DNA of 58,614 nucleotides from Fragilariopsis cylindrus CCMP1102 (Eukaryota; Bacillariophyta; Bacillariophyceae; Bacillariales; Bacillariaceae): contig FMBT01000541.1 of NCBI GenBank assembly GCA_900095095.1, positions 1 to 58,614 on the forward strand, written 5' to 3'. The translations under genes and the position numbers were made by a program. The notes below the pieces were generated by a model that was not told the origin of the DNA, made no database searches, and saw nothing but the letters and a program-made list of their open reading frames with translations. This document shows positions 34,850-43,390 of this stretch, piece after piece (the stretch's first letter is position 1; each line of letters opens with the position of its first letter).

Positions 34850-35449
34850 TTACTAAATAATTATTATTTTTGTTTTAAAAGTAATTAGTGTCACCAACAA
34901 ACAAAGTTTGGTACGGTACGGAAGGGTATGGTATGGAATGGAATATGCAATATGTAGTTTATAGAAATTGTAGGAGGATGAACATGACCTATTGGAACAA
35001 ATTGAAGGAGGGTGACGATGCGGGTGCCCGATGATCGTGAATTTACCTTCTTGTGGTGTGTTTTGTACTGCGCTAACGACGATGCGGGTGCCCGATGAAC
35101 GTGAATTTATCTTCTTGTGGTTTGTTTTATATTGCGCTATTTTGATGAGTCCGTCGGTTTGGTAATATGGTACGAATAGTATATCTGCATGATGCGTGTA
35201 CGACGGGCTTAATCGTCTCCTGTTAGTTAGTTAGTTAGTTAGTTAGTTAGTGTGTGCGTGTGTGTGTATGTATAGTCGTCGATTCGTACCAGAGTCATTG
35301 TTGTACGCAGTCGTTGTAGTTGTAGTTATAGTTGCGATGTAAATATGTATGGGATCGTCGTTATCTCAGGTACTAACTGGAGACTTCGAGAAGGAATATC
35401 AGCAGTAAAGTACAGTACAGTCTACATTCCTGGTGTACTATTAATACCA
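34850..35449. other. Intergenic with (GTTA)n and (GT)n
   Basis: Two ACGATGCGGGTGCCCGATGA copies (about 35,016 and 35,079) and a (TTAG)n/(GT)n microsatellite (about 35,223-35,270) are present. No gene is supported. Confidence 0.65.
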
Positions 35450-36313
35450 TTAGAGCCATGTTGCAACAATATCTTGCCAATCATGGGGGTTTTCTTCTCC
35501 TGCTTCTAGAACATCAACATTTTCTTTACTGAACAAAACTTCATATAGATACTTCGCATTGTTGTTGTAGTAAATATTAAATATAATACCAATTACCATA
35601 TATACCATAATATACATCATTACATTGGCCATAACATACATCATCACATCATCGGATGGTGATAACGGTGACATTGACATTGATGATACTAGTAATGATG
35701 GAGGAAGAGGTGGTGTATCAATCATAACTTCGTTTACAACGAACGCATCCTTGACAGCAATATTAACTACAGCTTCTTCAGTCTGTAGTCTATGCTCTTC
35801 CTGCTCTTTCATCATTTCTAAAATAGCATGTGGAGACATATGAGATAAAGCATCATCATCATCGTTATCATCATAATCATCTTCTTCTTGATCTTGATCT
35901 ATACCAGCATTATCATCAGTCAAATCAAATGTTGGTGCTGATGAGACTTGTACATTCTTTCTTGATGGTGTAATTGAGATCACAGATGATGTTTTTTTCT
36001 GTGTAGGTTTTAGTTTAAAGCTCAATGTTTCAAAAAGTCTCTTTGTTGATCGAACAACGTACGATGATGATTTCGTTTTCGTCTTCGTCTTCTTGTTATT
36101 TGATTTAGATTTCGATTTTCTATCAAGAAGCTTCTTCGTCGGGTTATCAACAAAGATATCTTGAGATTTCTTCATCTTCTTCATCGTTGTTTCTTCTTCC
36201 ACTTCTTCTACTTCAGATTCTTCATCCATTTCTGTCATTATTTCAGTAATAACCTTATAACTGTCAAAAGCAGTTTCTTTTTCTTCGTTAGCGTGAATTT
36301 CCGTCGTCATCAT
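35450..36313 (-). CDS. Acidic single-pass membrane protein, paralogue of 43,391-45,235
   Basis: 287 residues from the ATG at 36,313. Order: acidic N terminus with EEVEEETTMKK; a SQDIFVDNPTKK motif; a Lys/Ser-rich stretch ending SSSYVVRSTKRLFETLSFKL; a PTFDLTDDNAG acidic block; HMSPHAILEMMKEQEEHR; and a C-terminal hydrophobic segment of about 25 residues (VMMYVMANVMMYIMVYMVIG) that should be a membrane anchor, followed by a tail of about 40. The same motif order is found in the larger gene at 43,391. It has no known domain and no signal peptide; a tail-anchored-like topology with a basic/acidic cytosolic part is likely. The two genes are in the same orientation and now have a retrotransposon between them. 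Confidence 0.65.
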   Translation of the reverse strand: MMTTEIHANEEKETAFDSYKVITEIMTEMDEESEVEEVEEETTMKKMKKSQDIFVDNPTKKLLDRKSKSKSNNKKTKTKTKSSSYVVRSTKRLFETLSFKLKPTQKKTSSVISITPSRKNVQVSSAPTFDLTDDNAGIDQDQEEDDYDDNDDDDALSHMSPHAILEMMKEQEEHRLQTEEAVVNIAVKDAFVVNEVMIDTPPLPPSLLVSSMSMSPLSPSDDVMMYVMANVMMYIMVYMVIGIIFNIYYNNNAKYLYEVLFSKENVDVLEAGEENPHDWQDIVATWL

Positions 36314-37089
36314 ATTTTTCTCTTTTCGGTGGATCGTGTTTTGTGTGGACTATTCGTTGGAAGATAAAAAGGAAAAGATAAGAAAAAAGATTACACAATT
36401 CAGTTGATTCGATTCTCTTAGAACGATGTGTCGAAAAAAGAAATGAAGGAAGAAAGGAAGGAAGGAAGGAACGAACGCAAAAAGAGAAACAACACAAACA
36501 CGATATGAAACAGGAGAGCTACTTTTCTGATCCAAGAGTAGAGTCATGCCCTAACAGTCAAAGTTCAATCAAGCAATCTTATCTCGACTCTCACCTTTGA
36601 ATAATTTTTATGTGTTCAGTATAATATAGGCGGAAACTTTCGGCTTGCTGGAAATGACGTGTGTATTATTAACTTCCTATCCTGGAACTGTTGAATCATT
36701 CAATACAGTAGATCATAGTGGGTTATGTTTCTTCAACAAAGGAGACACAACAATGACATAAAAACAAGAATCAAATCGGAACAAGAACAATTCGATTGAT
36801 CTATTCGCTTCTCTACTTCAAGTACTGTACCACTGTTTCATTGGTACATGAATGAATGAATGAAGATCAATCAATCACTGAAATTTACAACACAAATGAT
36901 TGGTTCAAATAAAAATGATGTCATCCGGGACTTCAAAATTACGAAGGAAAAAGTAAGTAGTTATAACAAACGTAGCTAAAGTGTGACTGTCTTGATTTGA
37001 TAATGCCGAGGGAGGCAGGATGATTATTAGCATAGCACGATCAAAAGCAACAAAACCCATAATTCATCTTCTTATGCCCTTTGTGTGTT
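36314..37089. other. Intergenic with (GAAG)n tract
   Basis: Upstream region of the minus-strand gene at 35,450. An AGGAAGGAAGGAAGG tract lies near 36,450 and a GAATGAATGAATG tract near 36,850. No gene is supported. Confidence 0.6.
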
Positions 37090-37094
37090 GACGC
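37090..37094. other. Target-site duplication, left copy
   Basis: GACGC directly before the 5' LTR; an identical GACGC follows the 3' LTR at 42,834-42,838. Five bp is the usual size for Ty3/Gypsy integrases. Confidence 0.9.
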
Positions 37095-37304
37095 TGTAGC
37101 ATATCACGGGTTTGAATGCTCGTGATTGGTTCAGTCCTGTGAAGTAATCGGTGATGACCGATACCTTCTCCTTTGGGTCATCAAGACTAGCATCAAGACT
37201 AGAATGAATATCGCATTACATGATACATACTAATTATTACATACTAAATTAGCTCACAATTTAATATAACTTATTATACTACTATTTAAGACGTACTTAG
37301 TACA
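37095..37304 (+). repeat. 5' LTR
   Basis: 210 bp, starts TGTAGCATATCACGGG and ends ACGTACTTAGTACA. It should contain the element's promoter; no consensus TATA box stands out apart from AT-rich sequence near its 3' end. Confidence 0.95.
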
Positions 37305-37361
37305 TAGTAAATTTACTTGAACGCTAAGCGTTATAACAGAAAAGAAAAATAAATCAAGACA
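37305..37361 (+). promoter_or_regulatory. Leader between 5' LTR and gag, with two palindromes
   Basis: A 57-nt leader. 37,306-37,317 is a perfect 12-bp palindrome (AGTAAATTTACT), and 37,320-37,332 is AACGCT-A-AGCGTT. A standard primer-binding site beginning TGG right after the LTR is absent. Confidence 0.55.
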
Positions 37362-38585
37362 ATGGCGAGTCTATTTCCTCCTGCGATAAAATATGAATGT
37401 AATTTTAAACCTGAAGATCTCAGTTCACATAAGTGGGAGAGAACTCAAGCACAAAGGAAAATCACTTCCTATGTACCGCAGTTCACAGGAGACGGCGTAG
37501 AAGAACTTCTATACATAGAAGGAAGGTTCATTGATGCAATGAATGCACAAAGCATTCAAGTGGACCAATGGCAAGATCAATTTCGATTGACCTTACATGG
37601 AGATCCTGCAGAAGTGTGGGATGAAGTAACTCAAGAAGGAGACGCAGATGGTGATCCATTTGCAGAGACTGAAGAAGGATTCAATGATATAGTATCCAAC
37701 TACATCAAAAAGTATGTTGCAGATCCAAATGCAAAAGAAACTCTATTGCAGGCACTCAATACAGATGAATTTCGATTCCGTATTAAGCAAGATGTTGCGA
37801 AACACATTAGACGCTTACGGACTATCTACCGGTATGTTGAGATGCTTCCAGGTGACGCAGTTGTCAATCCAAACACGATTAGACACTCAGTTATGAATTC
37901 CTTTCCAAAAAGATGGCAAAATTCATTTATGAGAGGAGGCGCTGAGAGATATCACAATGCAAAGTTAGAAACCATTCAACAACACATGATTTTTGAACAA
38001 GCAGCTGAACAACAAAGCAACTCAAGAAACCAAGTGGACAACAGTAACGGTAACGGTAGAGGCAGAGGCCGAGGAGGCCGAGGCCGAGGAAAAGGCCGAG
38101 GAGGTCGATGGAATAACAATAGAGATAATCAAAGATCAAATCAATACCAAAATCCATCCCATCCATATAATAACAATGGAGGTAGAGGTGGTCGTGGTGG
38201 ACGCGGCGGTAGAGGTCGTGGTTCAAACGGAAGAGGCAACAATGGTAGAGGTCGTGGTAACGGATACAATAATAACGGCAGAGGTCGTGGTAACGGATAT
38301 AGTAACAATAATAATTATAACAATAATAATTACAATAACAATAACAATAATCCGTATCAACAACAAAACCAAAACCATTATCAGCAACAGAACAATAATA
38401 ACAATCAAGTCCATTTTCAGCAAAATCAACAGCAAAATATGGCACCGACGCAACAGTATCAACCACAACAAACACAATCACACGTGTTAGATGGAGGTTT
38501 TTACAGTAATAATCAAAATAATAATCAAAATAATAATCGAAATAATAATAACAACGGCTATTATAATAATAATAATGGTTGGTGA
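37362..38585 (+). CDS. gag: Retrotransposon Gag with RGG-rich nucleic-acid-binding tail
   Basis: 407 residues from the ATG at 37,362, the first ATG after the LTR. The first 220 residues are ordinary and helical (ITSYVPQFTGDGVEELLYIE, NSFPKRWQNSFMRGGAERYH), the size and position of a Gypsy capsid domain. The tail has no CCHC zinc knuckle. Instead there are dense RGR/RGG repeats (about residues 235-320) and then Asn/Gln-rich sequence. RGG boxes bind RNA, so this tail probably replaces the knuckle in genome packaging. It ends TGG-TGA, and pol continues in the same frame beyond that stop. Confidence 0.9.
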   Translation: MASLFPPAIKYECNFKPEDLSSHKWERTQAQRKITSYVPQFTGDGVEELLYIEGRFIDAMNAQSIQVDQWQDQFRLTLHGDPAEVWDEVTQEGDADGDPFAETEEGFNDIVSNYIKKYVADPNAKETLLQALNTDEFRFRIKQDVAKHIRRLRTIYRYVEMLPGDAVVNPNTIRHSVMNSFPKRWQNSFMRGGAERYHNAKLETIQQHMIFEQAAEQQSNSRNQVDNSNGNGRGRGRGGRGRGKGRGGRWNNNRDNQRSNQYQNPSHPYNNNGGRGGRGGRGGRGRGSNGRGNNGRGRGNGYNNNGRGRGNGYSNNNNYNNNNYNNNNNNPYQQQNQNHYQQQNNNNNQVHFQQNQQQNMAPTQQYQPQQTQSHVLDGGFYSNNQNNNQNNNRNNNNNGYYNNNNGW

Positions 38586-40523
38586 AACGAGAACGTATGT
38601 GTGGAAGAAACAATGAATGTAAAATTAATTAATGAAAATGAAAACAGTTCCTGTCACGACGACAGAAGTAATAAAAATGAAAACAGTTCCTGTCACGACG
38701 ACAGAAGTAATAATAATAATAATACCTGTCACGACGACAGAAGTAATAATAATAATACCTGTCACGACGACAGAAGTAATAATAATAATACCTGTCATGA
38801 CGACAGAAGTAATAATAATAATACCTGTCACGATGACAGAAGTAATAATAATAATACCTGTTACGACAACAGAAGTTGTAAGCATCCTAATCAAACTATT
38901 ATTAATAACGATACCTGTCATGGCGACAGAAGATGCGAACAAAAACAAAATACCTGTTTCAATAACAGAGAAAAATACAGTAACAATGATACCATCTTTT
39001 CAGATGATGAATATGCAAGAATAATGCATAATCTAAATAATGAAGGAGTTTATTCCGATTTTATATTCGAAGAAACATACGATGAACATACCGTACCTAT
39101 CATTTATACTGAAGAAGAAGATAACCATATAATGGATGAAATGAATGAGATGATGTTCATACCAACTCCAAAACAACGTAACAAAATAAACAAAGATATT
39201 GCACCAGTATGTATCGTAAAAATACATTACATAGGAGGAGTACGACTAGACAGACCGTTAATTTGCTTACTAGATACTGGTAGTACTGGTACTATGGTAC
39301 AGCAACGATGTTTACCTCCTGGAGCAAAACCAAATATATCGAATAGAAAAAGAATAACAACAACAATAAATGGAAGTTTCGATACTTCTTTATCAGTACA
39401 ACTGAATGACATATCATTACCAGAGTTTGTTAATGGCCGAATAGTTGATGGTATAGAAGCAAGATTATTCGACAGTCCAACATGTCGATATGATATAATA
39501 TTTGGTAGAGATTTTCTAAAGAAAACTAATATGAAATTTTGTTTCGGAAGAAATATTGTTGAATGGATGGGTGCATCTATTACAATGAAGCCAGTAAACC
39601 ATTACAATATGTTATCTGAAGCACATGATTTCGGGTTACAACCTGAAGATGCTCTCTTCATAGAATATTTAAATATATGTCTAAATATGGAGGAGAATGA
39701 ATTATTTAATACAGAAGAAACAGAATTAAAAGACGCAGCCTATGGCAAAGTAACAACAGATGAAGTGGCAAATAATCAAACACACTTATCACAAAATGAA
39801 AAACAATTATTAAAGAAAACACTTGACAAACATGAAACATGTTTTAATGGAAAACTTGGAAAAGTTCCAGGATTCAAATTTAAATTAGAAATACAACCAA
39901 ATGCAACACCATATTATGGAAGAAGATATCCTATACCTTATAAATATCAACGACAGTATGAAAAAGAATTAATACATATGGAAGCGGAAGGCATATTAAG
40001 TCGGACGCATACTGGTAGCCAATGGGCAGCTCCATCATTTGTTGTACCAAAGAAAGATAACAGAATCAGAATTGTAACTGATTTCAGGGAACTAAACAAA
40101 AGAATATTAATGCGACCATACCCTTTACCAAAAATACAAGAAGTTATGAGAAAACAACAAGGTTATAAATACTTTACGAAGATTGATTTAAGTATGTGTT
40201 TTTATTGTTTCGAATTGGACGACGAAAGCAAACCTTACACAACTACTTTTGGTCCAGATGGTCAATTATACCATTATAATGTACTGCCTATGGGCGTTTG
40301 TACATCTCCTTTTGCTACTCAAGCAACAATGGAAAAGATTCTAGCAGGATTAGATGTGGTAGTTTATATCGATGATATCGGTATATGGACAAAAGACTCA
40401 TTTGAACACCACTTAATTAAGGTGAATGAGGTTTTGGATAGACTATCAAATAATAATTTAAAAACCAATCCTTTGAAATGCAGCTGGGGTTTGAAGAAAC
40501 AGACTTTCTTGGTCATTGGATGA
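38586..40523 (+). CDS. pol: Retrotransposon Pol, first part: linker, protease, reverse transcriptase
   Basis: This frame is continuous with gag and is separated from it only by the UGA at 38,583-38,585. The first in-frame ATG is at 38,613. Residues after it form a Cys/Asp/Arg/Asn repeat (TCHDDRSNNNN) from 38,651 to 38,968. The aspartic protease follows, with LLDTGSTGTMV in the catalytic Asp position. The reverse transcriptase comes next: RIVTDFRELN, FTKIDLSMCFY, LPMGVCTSPF and the active-site VVYIDDIGIW. After SNNNLKTNPLKCSWG the frame goes wrong, and it stops at 40,521-40,523. Proteins of this group make the double-stranded cDNA for integration. Translation most likely needs UGA readthrough or re-initiation. 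Confidence 0.9.
   Translation, partial: NENVCVEETMNVKLINENENSSCHDDRSNKNENSSCHDDRSNNNNNTCHDDRSNNNNTCHDDRSNNNNTCHDDRSNNNNTCHDDRSNNNNTCYDNRSCKHPNQTIINNDTCHGDRRCEQKQNTCFNNREKYSNNDTIFSDDEYARIMHNLNNEGVYSDFIFEETYDEHTVPIIYTEEEDNHIMDEMNEMMFIPTPKQRNKINKDIAPVCIVKIHYIGGVRLDRPLICLLDTGSTGTMVQQRCLPPGAKPNISNRKRITTTINGSFDTSLSVQLNDISLPEFVNGRIVDGIEARLFDSPTCRYDIIFGRDFLKKTNMKFCFGRNIVEWMGASITMKPVNHYNMLSEAHDFGLQPEDALFIEYLNICLNMEENELFNTEETELKDAAYGKVTTDEVANNQTHLSQNEKQLLKKTLDKHETCFNGKLGKVPGFKFKLEIQPNATPYYGRRYPIPYKYQRQYEKELIHMEAEGILSRTHTGSQWAAPSFVVPKKDNRIRIVTDFRELNKRILMRPYPLPKIQEVMRKQQGYKYFTKIDLSMCFYCFELDDESKPYTTTFGPDGQLYHYNVLPMGVCTSPFATQATMEKILAGLDVVVYIDDIGIWTKDSFEHHLIKVNEVLDRLSNNNLKTNPLKCSWGLKKQTFLVIG
38651..38968 (+). 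repeat. Nine tandem RNA-hairpin-forming units at the start of pol
   Basis: CTGTY-(5 nt)-RACAG inverted repeats start at 38,651, 38,690, 38,726, 38,759, 38,792, 38,825, 38,858, 38,915 and 38,954; all spacings are multiples of three. Seven have CTGTC/GACAG arms. Units 7 and 9 have CTGTT/AACAG, so both arms changed together. Loops vary (ACGAC, ATGAC, ACGAT, ATGGC, TCAAT). Spacers are mainly (AAT)n. Confidence 0.9.
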
Positions 40524-40768
40524 CTCCGACTGCATGCAAACCTATGAAGAAGAAGGTCGACGCCTTAATACAAATGTCACCGCCACGAAATAAGAAACAA
40601 CTTCGAAGTTTTATTGGTGGTATTAATTTTTACAATTCAACATGGCCTAGACGTACACACGTACTAGCACCATTAACCAGATTGACTGGTACTGTTCCTT
40701 TCGTATGGACAAAGGAATGCGACGATGCCTTTAAAGAAATGAAAGCAATACTGCAACAGATTGTTTAA
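40478..40768 (+). pseudogene. pol: Pol, second frame segment (end of reverse transcriptase, start of RNase H linker)
   Basis: The protein similarity (FEETDFLGHWMTPTACKPMK, LRSFIGGINFYNSTWPRR) continues the reverse transcriptase thumb and connection region, but in the -1 frame relative to the first segment. The switch is near 40,487-40,493. It stops at 40,766-40,768, again because one base is missing near 40,757. The ATG at 40,478 is unlikely to be a real start. Confidence 0.85.
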
Positions 40769-42585
40769 ATTCATATGCTGATCTGGATAAACCTTTTACA
40801 ATAGTTTGCGATGCATCGGACTACCAATTAGGTTCATGTATATTACAAGATGGCAAACCAATTGCCTACTGGTCAAAATCCTTAACAGCAGCACAAAAGA
40901 ATTATACAACAACTGAAAAAGAATTATTAGCAATCGTATTGACCTTAAAGGAATATCGATCTATGCTATTGGGTGGTGTATTAAATATATATACTGATCA
41001 TAAAAATTTAACCTTTCGAACACTTTCGATACAACGAGTACTTCGATGGCGTTTATATATGGAAGAATTCAACTATACATTACACTATCTCGAAGGAGAA
41101 AAGAATGTACTAGCTGACTGCTTTAGCAGATTACCCAGAATGCCTAAAATCTCGGTAGGAGATAAAGAATTAAATATGATAAAAGAAAAGAAAGGAGAAT
41201 TAGTTAACTTCAATTTATTAAAAGTTCCAAAGCAAACCGAAGATGAAGTTTATTTAACAACAACAACAACAGCAAGAGATTGGAATTATAATAATAAGAT
41301 AATAACAAACAGCAAAGATGAACCGGAATTATTTCCAACAGTATGTAAAAATGATGACTGTGAAATAATAGAATGTTTACTAAATTTACCTTCCTTTCAA
41401 AATACAGATAATCCACTAACAATGATTAACATTGCAAATCATCAACAAAATGATCCATGGCTAGCACAAACAATAAACGTCGATCCAATTCATTACCCAA
41501 TTAAAATAATTAATGGTATTACAATTGCATGTTACAGATCACAATTCAACATACAAGATAACGATTGGAAAATATTTATTCCACAAACAATGATTAATCA
41601 AACCATTCGATGGTATCACTTATTATTAGGGCACCCAGGTAGCACACGATTATATGATACTATTAGTGCGAGATTTCATCATCCTGGATTGTCAACTTTA
41701 TGTCAACAATATCAATGTCCAGACAACTGTACAATGTTTAAGAATCAAGGTCAACAATATGGTCATCTAGCTCCTCGACAAGCATATCTAATGCCTTGGG
41801 AAACAGCAGCAGTTGATCTTATAGGACCTTGGAGAATTACTATTAACAACAAAGAATTAGAGTTCAAAGCTCTAACAATTATCGATCCAGTAACAAATTT
41901 ATTAGAAATAATAAGAATCGATAATAAATCAAGTGCAAATATATCACAACAATTTGCTAATACTTGGTTGGCAAGATATCCATGGCCAAATGAAGTCATA
42001 CATGACAATGGAGGCGAATTCATTGGTCACGAGTTTCAAGAATTATTAAGAATGTTAGGTATTAGAAGCAAACCAACTACAGTGAAAAATCCACAAGCAA
42101 ATTCTATAGTAGAACGTTTACACAAAACAATGGCAGATATACTACGTGTTATGTTACACGTATCTCCACCAACAAATGAAGAGGACGCGAATCAAATGAT
42201 AGAAAATGCCTTATCAACATGTATGCACGCATCAAGATGCTCAGTAAATCATACAATGAAAACATCTCCAGGTGCTATGGTTTTCAACAGGGACATGTTA
42301 ACGAACATTCCTTTAATGGCGAATCTGGTAGCGATCAGAGATAGACGACAACAACTAATCAATGAGAATATTAGAAGAACTAATGCAAAAAGAATAGATC
42401 ACAATTACAGTATTGGTGATAGAGTAAAAATGGTTGAATATGATCCAACCAAACTTGACGGCAGAACTCATGGTCCTTATACGATAATAAGGGTCTTCAC
42501 GAACGGTACTGTACGGATACAACGTTCAGCTCATATACAAGAGACAGTCAATATAAGAAAACTTTTTCCACATCGTGGACCTTAA
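40759..42585 (+). CDS. pol: Retrotransposon Pol, last part: RNase H and integrase
   Basis: In the third frame. RNase H: IVCDASDYQLG, TTEKELLAIV and YTDHKNL give the D-E-D catalytic set. Integrase: an H-x3-H ... C ... C zinc-binding N-terminal part (HLLLGHPGS to CPDNC), then the catalytic core with AAVDLIGPW, VIHDNGGEFIG and NSIVERLH, a D,D-35-E arrangement. The C-terminal HGPYTIIRVFTNGTVRIQ is the GPY/F module typical of Ty3/Gypsy integrases. No chromodomain follows. It ends 38 bp before the 3' LTR. The first ATG, at 40,939, is inside RNase H, so this segment depends on an upstream frame. Confidence 0.9.
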   Translation, partial: DCLNSYADLDKPFTIVCDASDYQLGSCILQDGKPIAYWSKSLTAAQKNYTTTEKELLAIVLTLKEYRSMLLGGVLNIYTDHKNLTFRTLSIQRVLRWRLYMEEFNYTLHYLEGEKNVLADCFSRLPRMPKISVGDKELNMIKEKKGELVNFNLLKVPKQTEDEVYLTTTTTARDWNYNNKIITNSKDEPELFPTVCKNDDCEIIECLLNLPSFQNTDNPLTMINIANHQQNDPWLAQTINVDPIHYPIKIINGITIACYRSQFNIQDNDWKIFIPQTMINQTIRWYHLLLGHPGSTRLYDTISARFHHPGLSTLCQQYQCPDNCTMFKNQGQQYGHLAPRQAYLMPWETAAVDLIGPWRITINNKELEFKALTIIDPVTNLLEIIRIDNKSSANISQQFANTWLARYPWPNEVIHDNGGEFIGHEFQELLRMLGIRSKPTTVKNPQANSIVERLHKTMADILRVMLHVSPPTNEEDANQMIENALSTCMHASRCSVNHTMKTSPGAMVFNRDMLTNIPLMANLVAIRDRRQQLINENIRRTNAKRIDHNYSIGDRVKMVEYDPTKLDGRTHGPYTIIRVFTNGTVRIQRSAHIQETVNIRKLFPHRGP

Positions 42586-42623
42586 TAAGCATTACAGTGA
42601 ACTTCATGCTTAGTAGGAGATAA

Positions 42624-42833
42624 TGTAGCATATCACGGGTTTGAATGCTCGTGATTGGTTCAGTCCTGTGAAGTAATCGGTGATGACCGATACCTTCTCC
42701 TTTGGGTCATCAAGACTAGCATCAAGACTAGAATGAATATCGCATTACATGATACATACTAATTATTACATACTAAATTAGCTCACAATTTAATATAACT
42801 TATTATACTACTATTTAAGACGTACTTAGTACA
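42624..42833 (+). repeat. 3' LTR
   Basis: Identical to the 5' LTR by eye over 210 bp. It is preceded by AGTAGGAGATAA, a weak polypurine candidate, and followed by the GACGC duplication. Confidence 0.95.
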
Positions 42834-43390
42834 GACGCAAAACAATTATCAGCCAACAAACAAACGAAGGCAAATACTTACACGATCAAAACCAAAGATC
42901 GTGACCAGTGCAGGGGTATCCGGTAAGACAGAATTTTTCAGCAAATACTGATATGTAGCGACACTTTACAGCTGAAATCAACATCGACAATTCATAACTA
43001 CAGCAAACATGCTGCTGGCATGCACTTCTTGTTGATTTATGAATGTAAATTGCCTAATAATATTGGTGTATCACTGGTTGATCCACTTCTAACTCATGTA
43101 GTAGGAACTCTCTAGCTAGATAGGTGTATGTGTATATATGTATGTAGGAATGCATACGTGTGCTGTGTATTTCTGTGTGTGTTATATAGCTAATATTATC
43201 ACCCATTACTTATGAATTGATTAATTGTAGAAAATGAAAAATCGTAATACAGTATTTGTGAAGATAATATACCGCAACTACTATACGGAATGTAAAGTAC
43301 GTGCGTCAAATTTATGTTTCTTGGAAGAGAAGTACCGCTGCAGTAGCAGCAGCATCAGCAAGAACAAAACCAAACCAAACCCTCGAGGGA
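42834..43390. other. Target duplication and intergenic flank
   Basis: 42,834-42,838 is the right GACGC copy. The rest is the 3' flank of the minus-strand gene at 43,391. A 77-codon plus-strand frame from 43,234 overlaps that gene and is not supported. Confidence 0.6.

Larger units (their letters stand above)
37095..42833 (+). mobile_element. Complete Ty3/Gypsy-type LTR retrotransposon (5,739 bp)
   Basis: It has two 210-bp LTRs that appear identical base for base (TG...CA ends), flanked by a 5-bp duplication. Internal order is gag, protease, reverse transcriptase, RNase H, integrase, which with the GPY/F module after the integrase core identifies Ty3/Gypsy. Identical LTRs indicate a recent insertion. 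Even so, pol has two single-base frame breaks (about 40,490 and 40,757), so this copy may not be able to move unless recoding occurs. The primer-binding region after the 5' LTR has no TGG start. The polypurine candidate (AGGAGA, 42,615-42,620) is short. Confidence 0.95.

Noticed and set aside
37927..38613. Tyr/Asp-rich 228-codon minus-strand frame
   Set aside because: It is the antisense shadow of the Asn/Gly/Arg-rich gag tail.
38651..38968. CRISPR-like array (regular palindromic repeats)
   Set aside because: The spacers are simple (AAT)n codons, the array is inside a retrotransposon pol frame, and the genome is eukaryotic.
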